A program made the position numbers and the translations under genes. A stretch of 64,000 bases of DNA from Paenibacillus tengchongensis (lineage in GTDB: Bacteria; Bacillota; Bacilli; Paenibacillales; Paenibacillaceae): NCBI RefSeq assembly GCF_008973665.1, contig NZ_WACP01000014.1, forward strand, positions 1 to 64,000, written 5' to 3'. Shown one piece after another: positions 1 through 6,656 of the stretch; the first letter of the stretch is position 1, and every line of letters begins with the position of its first letter. Under the pieces are notes generated by a model. It ran no database searches. It was given only the letters and a program-made list of their open reading frames with translations, and was not told the DNA's origin.

Positions 1-55
1 AAACGGGGATAACCCCCTCGTTTTCCAGCTCGTAGGCCAACTTTGGAACACAAAA

Positions 56-87
56 GAAACCCAGGGTCTTTGAATGACCTGGGTTTC
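56..87. terminator. Hairpin, probable terminator
   Basis: A 10-bp stem (56-65 with 78-87, arm GAAACCCAGG) closes a 12-nt loop. On the minus strand it is followed by CTTTTGTG, so it could serve a gene to the right read leftward; it could also end transcription coming from left of the window. A weaker G4/C4 hairpin lies at 1-23. Confidence 0.55.
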
Positions 88-129
88 TCGACAATCTGAT
101 AAATTATGCTTTATTAGGAGGTTATTTCA

Positions 130-480
130 ATTTTTAAATTAATACCTTTGAAATTACCCGGTGGTTGGACTGTACATATTAATGAATTGTCTGAAGGATT
201 ATATGACCCTAATATTTCGCTTGGCGCTCTTAAGGAAAATCTTCTGCTACTGTCCAATCCTTATAAGAAGCGTATTATTGATGTTGGCTGGTATCCTGCA
301 GGAGAGAAGACTGGTGAATACTGTTTGCTCCTCATGGAGATGGGGGTTAACGGAGTGAATACTATGCTCTATTCATCATATGAAGATGTGATATATACTT
401 ATCGGACAAAGGATATTTATCAATTGGTGGATCATATCAATGAAATATTAGGCTCAGGCGTGGCTGGTAATCCATTCTAA
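130..480 (+). CDS. Small uncharacterised protein, immunity-like, probable ATT start
   Basis: A 116-residue cytoplasmic protein with no signal peptide or membrane segment. The AGGAGGT ribosome binding site at 116-122 is 7 nt from an in-frame ATT at 130. The first conventional start, TTG at 148, is 25 nt away, which is too far. An in-frame ATG at 106 runs into a stop at 115-117, just upstream of the binding site. From ATT the protein begins MFKLIPLK. The acidic, tryptophan-containing composition and small size recall orphan immunity proteins of polymorphic toxin systems, but that is inference and I recognise no named family. Its last 27 bases overlap the 3' end of the convergent hydrolase gene. 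If ATT is not used the gene may be start-less and decaying. Confidence 0.6.
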   Translation: MFKLIPLKLPGGWTVHINELSEGLYDPNISLGALKENLLLLSNPYKKRIIDVGWYPAGEKTGEYCLLLMEMGVNGVNTMLYSSYEDVIYTYRTKDIYQLVDHINEILGSGVAGNPF

Positions 481-1365
481 AATATAGTCAAAGCGTTCTT
501 GTGTCAATTGATGACCCCCTTTATATTGTTTGATCTGCAAATTCTTTTCTGCATGTCTTGAGATATAATGTTCTCTTACCATTTCATAAATCTGCGGCGC
601 ATCCTTTGAATACTTATCTTCATCGGAACAAATTATTAAGAAATCTCTCGGTGCTATTTCTTTTATGACATCAACAATTTCAAATTCTTTGAGAATTCCA
701 GGTATAATACTAGACATTTCTATTCCTATGGAGTTATCCATACGATGTTTATAACTGACAACGCTTCCGCTTGACATGGCATAGTTTATTCTTTTGTCAA
801 AAGCAGCTGCAAAATATGTAGTGTTCCCGCCATAAGAATGTCCTAAGCAACCCATTTTTGTTTTGTCCACCATATCCAAACCATTAAGAACACTTATTGC
901 ACCTATAGCATCTTCTATGGAAATTTTCGCCAATGTCTCCCCTGTCAAAATCCCATGGCATAGTGCAAGGAAATGATTCCATTCATCTGCTGTGTGGTTT
1001 TCTTCAGTGCCCCTCGCATTTACTCTTCGTTCCTCGAAACATATTGCATCTGGCGCAATGACTACAAAACCTGCACAAGCAAGCTTGCTTCCAAAATCCT
1101 GTAACGGGTCACCGACCAATCCGCAAACTTCACTTTTGCCCCAATTTCGTTGACTATGGTGTTGATGATTAACCAAAACTGCCGGAAACGGTGCTTCACC
1201 TTCTGGAATAAGCAGGAAGGCAGGTATGATACGACCGTTCACTTCATATTCAATTTTATTTCTTGTATAAGCACCGCAATTCGTAACTGAAATGCAGTTA
1301 AATTCTATGATATCCCTTATATGTGCAAGGCCGATAATTTCGGACATTCTGCCAATTACACTCAT
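454..1365 (-). CDS. Alpha/beta hydrolase, dienelactone hydrolase or acetyl-esterase type
   Basis: A 303-residue cytoplasmic hydrolase. The nucleophile elbow GHSYGG is at residues 175-180 (Ser177). An acidic loop CSDEDKY and a C-terminal GGHQL supply the likely Asp and His of the triad. The NHQHHSQRNWGKSE segment near residue 66 and the position of the triad fit the DLH/abhydrolase group that includes many acetyl-xylan-esterase-like proteins. The substrate cannot be read from sequence. The AAAGGGGC ribosome binding site 6 nt upstream supports ATG at 1365. The gene is convergent with the small gene at 130-480 and is followed upstream by the terminator of the aldo/keto reductase, so it probably forms its own transcript. 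Confidence 0.8.
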   Translation of the reverse strand: MSVIGRMSEIIGLAHIRDIIEFNCISVTNCGAYTRNKIEYEVNGRIIPAFLLIPEGEAPFPAVLVNHQHHSQRNWGKSEVCGLVGDPLQDFGSKLACAGFVVIAPDAICFEERRVNARGTEENHTADEWNHFLALCHGILTGETLAKISIEDAIGAISVLNGLDMVDKTKMGCLGHSYGGNTTYFAAAFDKRINYAMSSGSVVSYKHRMDNSIGIEMSSIIPGILKEFEIVDVIKEIAPRDFLIICSDEDKYSKDAPQIYEMVREHYISRHAEKNLQIKQYKGGHQLTQERFDYILEWITSHA

Positions 1366-1410
1366 TTTTTTGCCCCTTTCGGTATAGCTCTAAATTTGTA
1401 TGGTAAAATA

Positions 1411-1433
1411 AAAGCCGCTATAATAGCGGCTTT
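1411..1433 (-). terminator. Rho-independent terminator of the aldo/keto reductase
   Basis: A perfect 9-bp stem (1411-1419 with 1425-1433, arm AAAGCCGCT) with a 5-nt loop. On the minus strand it is followed by TATTTTACC, a U-rich tail. It lies about 30 nt past the stop of the gene at 1462-2349. Confidence 0.8.
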
Positions 1434-1461
1434 CAAGTGGATTGATGTCCATCAAGCTTAC

Positions 1462-2349
1462 TTACAGCTCCAGCTCTGCAGCCCTGGCGTTCGCTTCCAC
1501 CTGTTCCGGACTTTTGCATCCCGGAATGACGCAGCTGACGGCCGGATGCTTCAGACACCAGGCCAAGGCCCATGATGCCATGTCGACACCTTCCGGTACC
1601 TCGTTCTTCTGAATTTCACTCACCAGCTTCAGCTTCTTATCGATCTCTTCGCGCTCGTGTCCTTTTCTGACATTGTCACCAAACACGGCGCCCGGCTTGT
1701 ATTTGCCGCTCAGGTAGCCGCTGGCCAGCGGGACTCTCGCGAGCACCCCCAGATCCTGCTCCTGGCAGGAAGGGAATACCCTCTCTTCCGGCTTCTGGTC
1801 CAGCCGGTTATATACCACCTGAATAGCCTTCGCATTAAACTCGGTAGCCCTGCTCGTCTGATGCAGATTATCGTTGCTTCCGATCGATATCCCGAGATTA
1901 CGGATAGTACCGGCTTGCACCTGCTTGTCCAGCATGGTCCACAAATCGTCATTATCGAACGTTTCATCCGATCCGGAATGGAACTGATACAAGTCAACAT
2001 AATCCGTCCGGAGGGCTCTCAGGGATTCTTCCAGCTGCACGCGAATCTGATCCACGCTCCAGGCATTGGTCCAATGATCATGCCACAGGTGGCCGAACTT
2101 GGTTGCAATCACCCAGTCCTCACGCCGATCCCGTGACATGAAATCGCCGATAAAGCTCTCCGACATATGGTGAGGTCCGTAGCATTCGGCCGTATCAATC
2201 AAATTAATGCCCAGTTCTTTGGCCCGATAGAGAATGGCATCGACGTCTTTCTGGGTATAATCCTTGCCCCAGTCACCGCCAAACTGCCACGTGCCCACGC
2301 CTACTACGGATACATCCAGTTCCGTCTTGCCTAGTCTTCTGTATCTCAT
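1462..2349 (-). CDS. Aldo/keto reductase
   Basis: A 295-residue NAD(P)H-dependent oxidoreductase of the aldo/keto reductase superfamily, TIM-barrel fold. The catalytic tetrad is visible as Asp52 and Tyr57 (DTAECYGP), Lys84 (ATKFG) and His124 (YQFHSG). Similarity in style to YhdN/general stress reductases suggests aldehyde or sugar-derived carbonyl reduction, but the substrate is unknown. The open frame continues 28 codons upstream, but ATG at 2349 has a GAGGTGAG ribosome binding site 5 nt away and gives the family-typical MRYRRLGKTEL N-terminus, so I use that start. It is monocistronic, with its own terminator at 1411-1433. Confidence 0.9.
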   Translation of the reverse strand: MRYRRLGKTELDVSVVGVGTWQFGGDWGKDYTQKDVDAILYRAKELGINLIDTAECYGPHHMSESFIGDFMSRDRREDWVIATKFGHLWHDHWTNAWSVDQIRVQLEESLRALRTDYVDLYQFHSGSDETFDNDDLWTMLDKQVQAGTIRNLGISIGSNDNLHQTSRATEFNAKAIQVVYNRLDQKPEERVFPSCQEQDLGVLARVPLASGYLSGKYKPGAVFGDNVRKGHEREEIDKKLKLVSEIQKNEVPEGVDMASWALAWCLKHPAVSCVIPGCKSPEQVEANARAAELEL

Positions 2350-2523
2350 TCTGCTCACCTCGTAATTTAATGTGCTCTCTTCTATGATGGGATTGAACGC
2401 TTTCATGATAATGGATATCCGGAAATTTATCAATCTAACAAGGCAGCTCAGCTAATATCATTGCTCTCTGTCAAAAGAAAATAAACTTCTATATAGATTG
2501 ATCTAAAGATTTTTGTGTTGGGA

Positions 2524-2664
2524 TTAGCCGTGATACAAGAAAACAATTGGACTTCCGGTCGCTTCCCGTCCGTAGATTTCTTGATTTATACCGCTTGTTG
2601 CAGTCCCGGCCTCTACCTGATGGCTTTCCACAGTAAAGCTGATAGGCGAAGCACGGGCTGTCAT
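2524..2664 (-). pseudogene. Possible coding fragment in gene-poor region
   Basis: A 46-codon minus-strand frame from ATG 2664 to TAA 2524, with protein-like composition and extendable 8 codons upstream to a stop. No ribosome binding site and no recognisable family. It could be the C-terminal scrap of a lost gene or chance; I cannot decide between them. Confidence 0.25.
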
Positions 2665-2857
2665 CGTTTTAAGCTGCTGCAATGTAGACCGTGATTATCC
2701 TCCACACAGGTTAAATCAATAAGATAGATGAGGAAGGCCAAGAGCACCCTTTACTAAAGGCGACGGCAGCTATTGCTCTTTATGACCTCACTACCCGCTG
2801 CTAAGCTAATTGCAGTTTGTACAACTATATCCATCTAAACAGGCCGTTTCCCGGCTA

Positions 2858-2989
2858 TAGTTGCATTCCGTACATCTATTTTCTTGCTTTAAGGCAGTTT
2901 GATCCCTATTTGCTGATTTTAGTTGCACAAAATACATCTATCCTTCAAAAATGGGTGCATAAACAAATAGTTGTACGATATACATTTAT
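2858..2989 (+). repeat. Three to four copies of a degenerate 22-bp repeat
   Basis: A motif beginning TAGTTG and ending TACATCTAT (22 nt) occurs at 2858-2879, 2920-2941 and 2968-2989, the last with TACATTTAT. A looser copy ending CCATCTA lies at about 2815-2837. Copies start 62 and 48 bp apart, so this is not a simple tandem repeat. They are separated by T-rich or G-rich runs. I find no other copy in the window. An open frame crosses the repeat but looks accidental. Confidence 0.55.
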
Positions 2990-2998
2990 CCTTGTTGA

Positions 2999-3202
2999 AT
3001 AGGGGTTGCTTTTCGTTCATCATACCTAAACAGAGCCGGACAGAGCCTGCTGCCAGCGATTTCAACAGCAAATAGCGGTATTCATATGGAGATCGGGAAT
3101 GAGCAGGGTACGGAAGTCCATAACTTTAATTCACTTTCCGGCCTTATTCAGCCTAATCTTAAGTTCAACTTATATAGACTGAATAATAAAGTGTTAGACT
3201 GA
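2999..3202 (+). pseudogene. Possible C-terminal gene fragment
   Basis: The frame is open for 67 codons, with a protein-like composition (for example GIHMEIGNEQGTEVHNF) and a stop at 3200-3202. There is no start with a ribosome binding site. It may be the end of a gene whose 5' part has been lost; family unknown. The rest of 3203-3328 contains only the leader of the nucleotidyltransferase gene, with an ACTTCG/CGAAGT inverted repeat around 3238-3280. Confidence 0.25.
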
Positions 3203-3328
3203 CAATGCCTCATTAAGCTAGCTGCAGGATAGTTGAATGACTTCGCGAATAACTTAAGTCATGACGAATTTACGAAGTTCGCAAAAAGACGTTAGCCGAA
3301 AGAAGTTCTCAGTTTAGGGGGAGTCTAT

Positions 3329-3853
3329 ATGATATTAGAGAAAGTTATAAATAGAATTGTAATACAAAGTGAATATAAGGATTTTGTTGATAAGTATATA
3401 GATAATATACTTACCGAATTTAAAGGTAAGATTCATAGCATTTACATGTGTGGCTCGATTCCAAAAGGAACTGCTAAACCTTTTAAGTCAGATGCAGACT
3501 TTACTATTGTATGTGTAAATCCCAAAGATATTGATTACGAAAGATTGTCAAATATTAAAGACAGGCTTTTGGAAGAATATCCAGTAGTAACTAAGATTGA
3601 TACGATAATTTGCTCGATTGACGATGTATTAAGTAAACCAAATGAGTGGGGATTTTGGGTAAAGATAATTTGTGTTTGCATATATGGTCATGACGTTGGT
3701 GAACAAGTACCACCGATAATTATTTCACCAGAGTTCATTTTAGACTTAAATACAGAGACCAAGGAGGAAGTAAATCGTATACATAGTTTACTTTCTAATG
3801 CTAGTGATATCACAATGAAAACTAGATATATTAAAGGTTACTCTAAGCAGTGA
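3329..3853 (+). CDS. Nucleotidyltransferase-domain protein, C-terminally short
   Basis: A 174-residue protein with a Pol-beta-type nucleotidyltransferase core. The CGS motif at about residues 41-43, followed by SDADF, gives the GS...DxD signature that binds NTP and two metals. This is the fold of aminoglycoside adenylyltransferases and of MNT/antitoxin-type enzymes. Family members usually carry a helical domain after the catalytic part. Here the frame ends shortly after the last strand with RYIKGYSKQ, so it is probably truncated. The gene is strongly AT-rich with AT-ending codons, unlike its neighbours, which suggests recent transfer. The GGGGGAG ribosome binding site supports ATG at 3329. 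Activity and substrate are unknown. Confidence 0.75.
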   Translation: MILEKVINRIVIQSEYKDFVDKYIDNILTEFKGKIHSIYMCGSIPKGTAKPFKSDADFTIVCVNPKDIDYERLSNIKDRLLEEYPVVTKIDTIICSIDDVLSKPNEWGFWVKIICVCIYGHDVGEQVPPIIISPEFILDLNTETKEEVNRIHSLLSNASDITMKTRYIKGYSKQ

Positions 3854-3880
3854 TTCTAATTAAAACATAAGACTATTGAG

Positions 3881-3900
3881 CTAACGGGAATCGTTAGTTT
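3881..3900 (+). terminator. Weak terminator after the nucleotidyltransferase gene
   Basis: A CTAACG/CGTTAG stem (3881-3886 with 3892-3897) with a 5-nt loop, followed by TTT and then A residues. It lies 28 nt past the stop. Confidence 0.4.
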
Positions 3901-3910
3901 AAAAACAATG

Positions 3911-3951
3911 GCGGCAGTCTAAACTTTATTTTTCAAGTCTTAGACTGCCGC
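3911..3951. terminator. Strong hairpin between convergent genes
   Basis: A perfect 12-bp stem (3911-3922 with 3940-3951, arm GCGGCAGTCTAA) around a 17-nt T-rich loop. It lies just past the minus-strand acyltransferase stop at 3970 and can serve both strands. Confidence 0.7.
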
Positions 3952-3969
3952 TCTATCCTGTTGAACCTC

Positions 3970-5067
3970 CTATAATCTTCTCATAAAATATGGCTTGAGT
4001 TTATCCAGATACCATATAGCGATTTGATCTGAGATCAGTAATAGAAGTGTGGCAATTAAGGTCGCCTGCCAGAACGGTAACGCGCTTGACTTGATTAGCA
4101 GCTGCATGAGAATTCCGATAACCCCAATCAGTGACCAGTGAATGCAATAGATCGCGTTTATATTTTTGCTCCATCTTATGAGCGGCTGGAAAGATACTGC
4201 CGGGAGCATTTGCAGGATCGCATAATTCAGGCCGAAGAAACCTACAGCCAATACCATAAAAAAGACTGCATCCAACAGTCCTAAGAAATAATAGGAACCC
4301 GCTGAAGAAAACATAATTCCAAAACGGATCGTTAAAATCAGGTAGATCGTCGTAAGTCCAATGCATATCGGCGCAATACGTAAGTAGAAACTCTTTTTAT
4401 CCGTACAGTGCTTCAATAAAGAACCAAAGACCAGCCCGGAAATCGGGAATATCAGCCAGTTCAAAAAGGGGAAGTAGCTTCGGCTGGCAGTGCCCCAGAT
4501 AAAGCCGATGAATTGATCCCCCACATAATTTCCGGTAGATACCCCGCGTAGAACCGTCCCTAGCAAGGATGCCACTACCCCGATAATGAGGAGCGATAAG
4601 TTGTTCAATTTCAGCTTTGTTAACAGTGCAAGAAACAGGAACGCCAAGCCTGCAAATTGTAAAATATCTACACTAAATAATGAAAAGGTATGATAAAGAT
4701 AGGTGCTTTCATGGGTTATCGCATACTTCGCAAGGTCAGGCAGGACATAACGGAATATATTGAGAAGAAGTCCTATACCGAGCAAACTAAATCCTCGCTT
4801 CATTAAATCCTTTGGGCTGTTGTTGCGGGAGTAACTCACGCCGATCCCCAGACAAATCATGAATACCGGTGCAGCAAAAGGGCCTCCCAATATGTTTCTG
4901 ACGAGCGTGACGAGAATTCCTTGGGAATCAGGCGACAATTCGTCGAACACATGCGTCCATACCATAAACAAGATTGCACAACCTTTGGCCAGGTCCAGCT
5001 CAGGTTGTCTTCCCGTGTTTATTTTCTCATTACCAAAACAAGCTCTGATTCCGGCAAATGCAGCCAT
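3970..5067 (-). CDS. Polytopic membrane protein, heparan-glucosaminide acetyltransferase-like (DUF1624)
   Basis: A 365-residue integral membrane protein with about ten hydrophobic segments from residue 25 onward. The N-terminal motif ELDLAKGCAILFMVWTHVFDE contains the D..KG...M...H pattern of the DUF1624/HGSNAT-like acyltransferase superfamily, where the conserved His lies in the first membrane segment. The family moves acetyl groups onto sugars or envelope polymers across the membrane; the acceptor here is unknown. The start at 5067 has GGGGAGG 6 nt upstream. It follows the GNAT gene by 19 nt in the same direction, so the two are almost certainly one operon, probably controlled by the divergent TetR protein. 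Confidence 0.75.
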   Translation of the reverse strand: MAAFAGIRACFGNEKINTGRQPELDLAKGCAILFMVWTHVFDELSPDSQGILVTLVRNILGGPFAAPVFMICLGIGVSYSRNNSPKDLMKRGFSLLGIGLLLNIFRYVLPDLAKYAITHESTYLYHTFSLFSVDILQFAGLAFLFLALLTKLKLNNLSLLIIGVVASLLGTVLRGVSTGNYVGDQFIGFIWGTASRSYFPFLNWLIFPISGLVFGSLLKHCTDKKSFYLRIAPICIGLTTIYLILTIRFGIMFSSAGSYYFLGLLDAVFFMVLAVGFFGLNYAILQMLPAVSFQPLIRWSKNINAIYCIHWSLIGVIGILMQLLIKSSALPFWQATLIATLLLLISDQIAIWYLDKLKPYFMRRL

Positions 5068-5086
5068 GCTAATCCTCCCCGTTCAT

Positions 5087-5698
5087 TTACAGCCTCTTGC
5101 TAAATAAAAAACACTGCAGCTCCACTATATTGCGGTTGATCTGCAATTCAATCTCATGCTGTTCAAACATCTCGAAGCCCCGGTGCAGATAGAACTGATA
5201 AGTAGAACCGCTGTCCGTATACAGATAAATCAGTTTCCCCTGCTCTTCTCTCTCCAGCTTCTGCAGCAATAAGGTGCCAATTCCCTTTCCTTTAATCGCC
5301 GGGTCCACTGCAAAGAAGTTGATTTCCCCATCCGGTGTATGCTTATTCCTGAAGTGCTCTAACATCTTTGAGTTTGCACTTTCATAGTTGTTAGATGCCT
5401 TGCTATAACCAAGGTTTATGAGAAAGCCGACGCTTTTTACATACAGCTTATACCAGAATGAAGTGAAGATTGTCGGCTCGTTCTTCATATCGGCCAATAA
5501 TACGCCCACTAACTGATCTCCCATGTACGCGCCCAATGCCTGGGTAGCTTTGGAAATCTCTAAATACCAGAAATACTTGCTGTAAAAATATAATTCCATC
5601 TTACTGCTTGCATACCAATGTAAATGCATGCCTTCAACCGCGAAGTTTCGGGCTTTGCCAAAATCCGCTTTGCGGAGCTGCTTGATCACAATATCCAT
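5087..5698 (-). CDS. GNAT-family N-acetyltransferase
   Basis: A 203-residue cytoplasmic acetyltransferase. The acetyl-CoA pyrophosphate-binding motif A is visible as FFAVDPAIKGKGIGTLLLQKLE, with the (Q/R)xxGxG/A element as KGKGIG. It is followed by YLYTDSGSTYQFYLHRGF, the usual motif B. The open frame extends 70 codons further, but ATG at 5698 has GGAGGA 6 nt upstream and gives the natural N-terminus MDIVIKQLRKADF. First gene of a two-gene operon with the membrane acyltransferase and divergent from a TetR gene. The shared theme of acyl transfer suggests modification of one metabolite or toxic compound, but that is inference. Confidence 0.85.
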   Translation of the reverse strand: MDIVIKQLRKADFGKARNFAVEGMHLHWYASSKMELYFYSKYFWYLEISKATQALGAYMGDQLVGVLLADMKNEPTIFTSFWYKLYVKSVGFLINLGYSKASNNYESANSKMLEHFRNKHTPDGEINFFAVDPAIKGKGIGTLLLQKLEREEQGKLIYLYTDSGSTYQFYLHRGFEMFEQHEIELQINRNIVELQCFLFSKRL

Positions 5699-5754
5699 GG
5701 TTTCCTCCCGTCTGTATCTGTCAAAGGAATGTTCTATTCCACATTTTAATAGAC

Positions 5755-5882
5755 ACGGAGTCGTCTTTCTATATTCAATTCGTCGCAATAATGTCGTCCA
5801 AACGACACTCCAAGCGAATATTGTCGCTTTGTTGCCGCAATTGTATTTCGACGAGAGTTGCAACATAATAGACATGAAGTCG
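5755..5882. promoter_or_regulatory. Divergent promoter region with palindromic operator candidates
   Basis: The region between the GNAT and TetR starts holds a perfect palindrome, TGTCGT-4 nt-ACGACA at 5792-5807. A second inverted repeat, AGCGA-6 nt-TCGCT, lies at 5813-5828. Further GTCGT or CGTCG half-sites occur near 5760, 5780, 5850 and 5876. This density is what an autoregulated TetR operator region would show. Confidence 0.55.
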
Positions 5883-5908
5883 TTTATCACAGGATGGAAG
5901 GTGAGCAT

Positions 5909-6472
5909 ATGAACAAAGAGGACCGGCGGGTGAAAAGGACAACAAGAGCGCTCTGGGACGCGTTGGCCGAGTTATTAACCGAAAAAGAACTGCACAATAT
6001 TACCGTTAGAGAATTAACGGACAAGGCGGATATTCACAGGGCTACCTTTTACACTCATTATAAAGATGTTTACGATTTGTATGAACAGATCGAAAATAAT
6101 GTCATGGAAGAGCTTGCAGCGATTTTTGTCGGGGACCCAACCCATTCGTATAAAGAATTATTTGAAAAGCTGATCCAATACGTGTACAACAATCCAAGGC
6201 TGATGCGTATGTTCCTGGACAAGAGCAGAAACCGGAGCATTCATGAGCGGATCATTTCTCTCCTTGAGCAGAAGTACATTGATATCTGGGATTATGAGAC
6301 GAATCACCTGGAGAGGGATGAAGAATGGATGTTCATGGCAACATATCATCTTCAAGGCTGTATCTCGATGCTTGAATATTGGGCCAAAGGCAACTTCACG
6401 TACCCCAAAGACCGTCTAATAAAACTTATTGTGGACATCGATGCGAATTTCGATCGTATCCTTCCTGATTAA
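5909..6472 (+). CDS. TetR-family transcriptional regulator
   Basis: A 187-residue repressor-type protein. The helix-turn-helix lies at about residues 25-50 (ITVRELTDKADIHRATFYTHY), typical of TetR_N. The helical C-terminal part fits the TetR_C_7/DhaS-like ligand-binding group. The frame is open 17 codons upstream, but ATG at 5909 has AAGGTGAG in front. It is transcribed divergently from the GNAT/acyltransferase operon across a 210-bp region full of GTCGT half-sites, so autoregulation and control of that operon are the natural inference. The inducer is unknown. Confidence 0.88.
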   Translation: MNKEDRRVKRTTRALWDALAELLTEKELHNITVRELTDKADIHRATFYTHYKDVYDLYEQIENNVMEELAAIFVGDPTHSYKELFEKLIQYVYNNPRLMRMFLDKSRNRSIHERIISLLEQKYIDIWDYETNHLERDEEWMFMATYHLQGCISMLEYWAKGNFTYPKDRLIKLIVDIDANFDRILPD

Positions 6473-6589
6473 AGGGCCCCGCCTAATTTCTGCATAAACC
6501 AAGTGTCATTATCTCACATCCTCCCTCCCATCCCTTCTGCGCTGCGGATTATGGAGTATTGATTATGGCTGTACTTTTCACAGACAACG

Positions 6590-6595
6590 TATAAT
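6590..6595 (+). promoter_or_regulatory. -10 box of the pectate lyase gene
   Basis: A perfect TATAAT 62 nt before the GTG start. The -35 region at the usual distance is weak (GGCTGT), so an activator may be needed. The AAGGAGAG ribosome binding site is at 6637-6644. Confidence 0.45.
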
Positions 6596-6656
6596 GTCAG
6601 AGATCAAATGGATACGTTGATCAAAATCGGTCCAATAAGGAGAGATTTTAATCGTT

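Noticed and set aside
2817..3002. 61-codon plus-strand frame over the repeat cluster
   Set aside because: It consists of the TAGTTG/TACATCTAT repeats in translation and has no ribosome binding site.
3238..3290. Inverted repeats before the nucleotidyltransferase as an integron attC site
   Set aside because: The core GTTRRRY/RYYYAAC ends are not in the right arrangement and there is no integrase.
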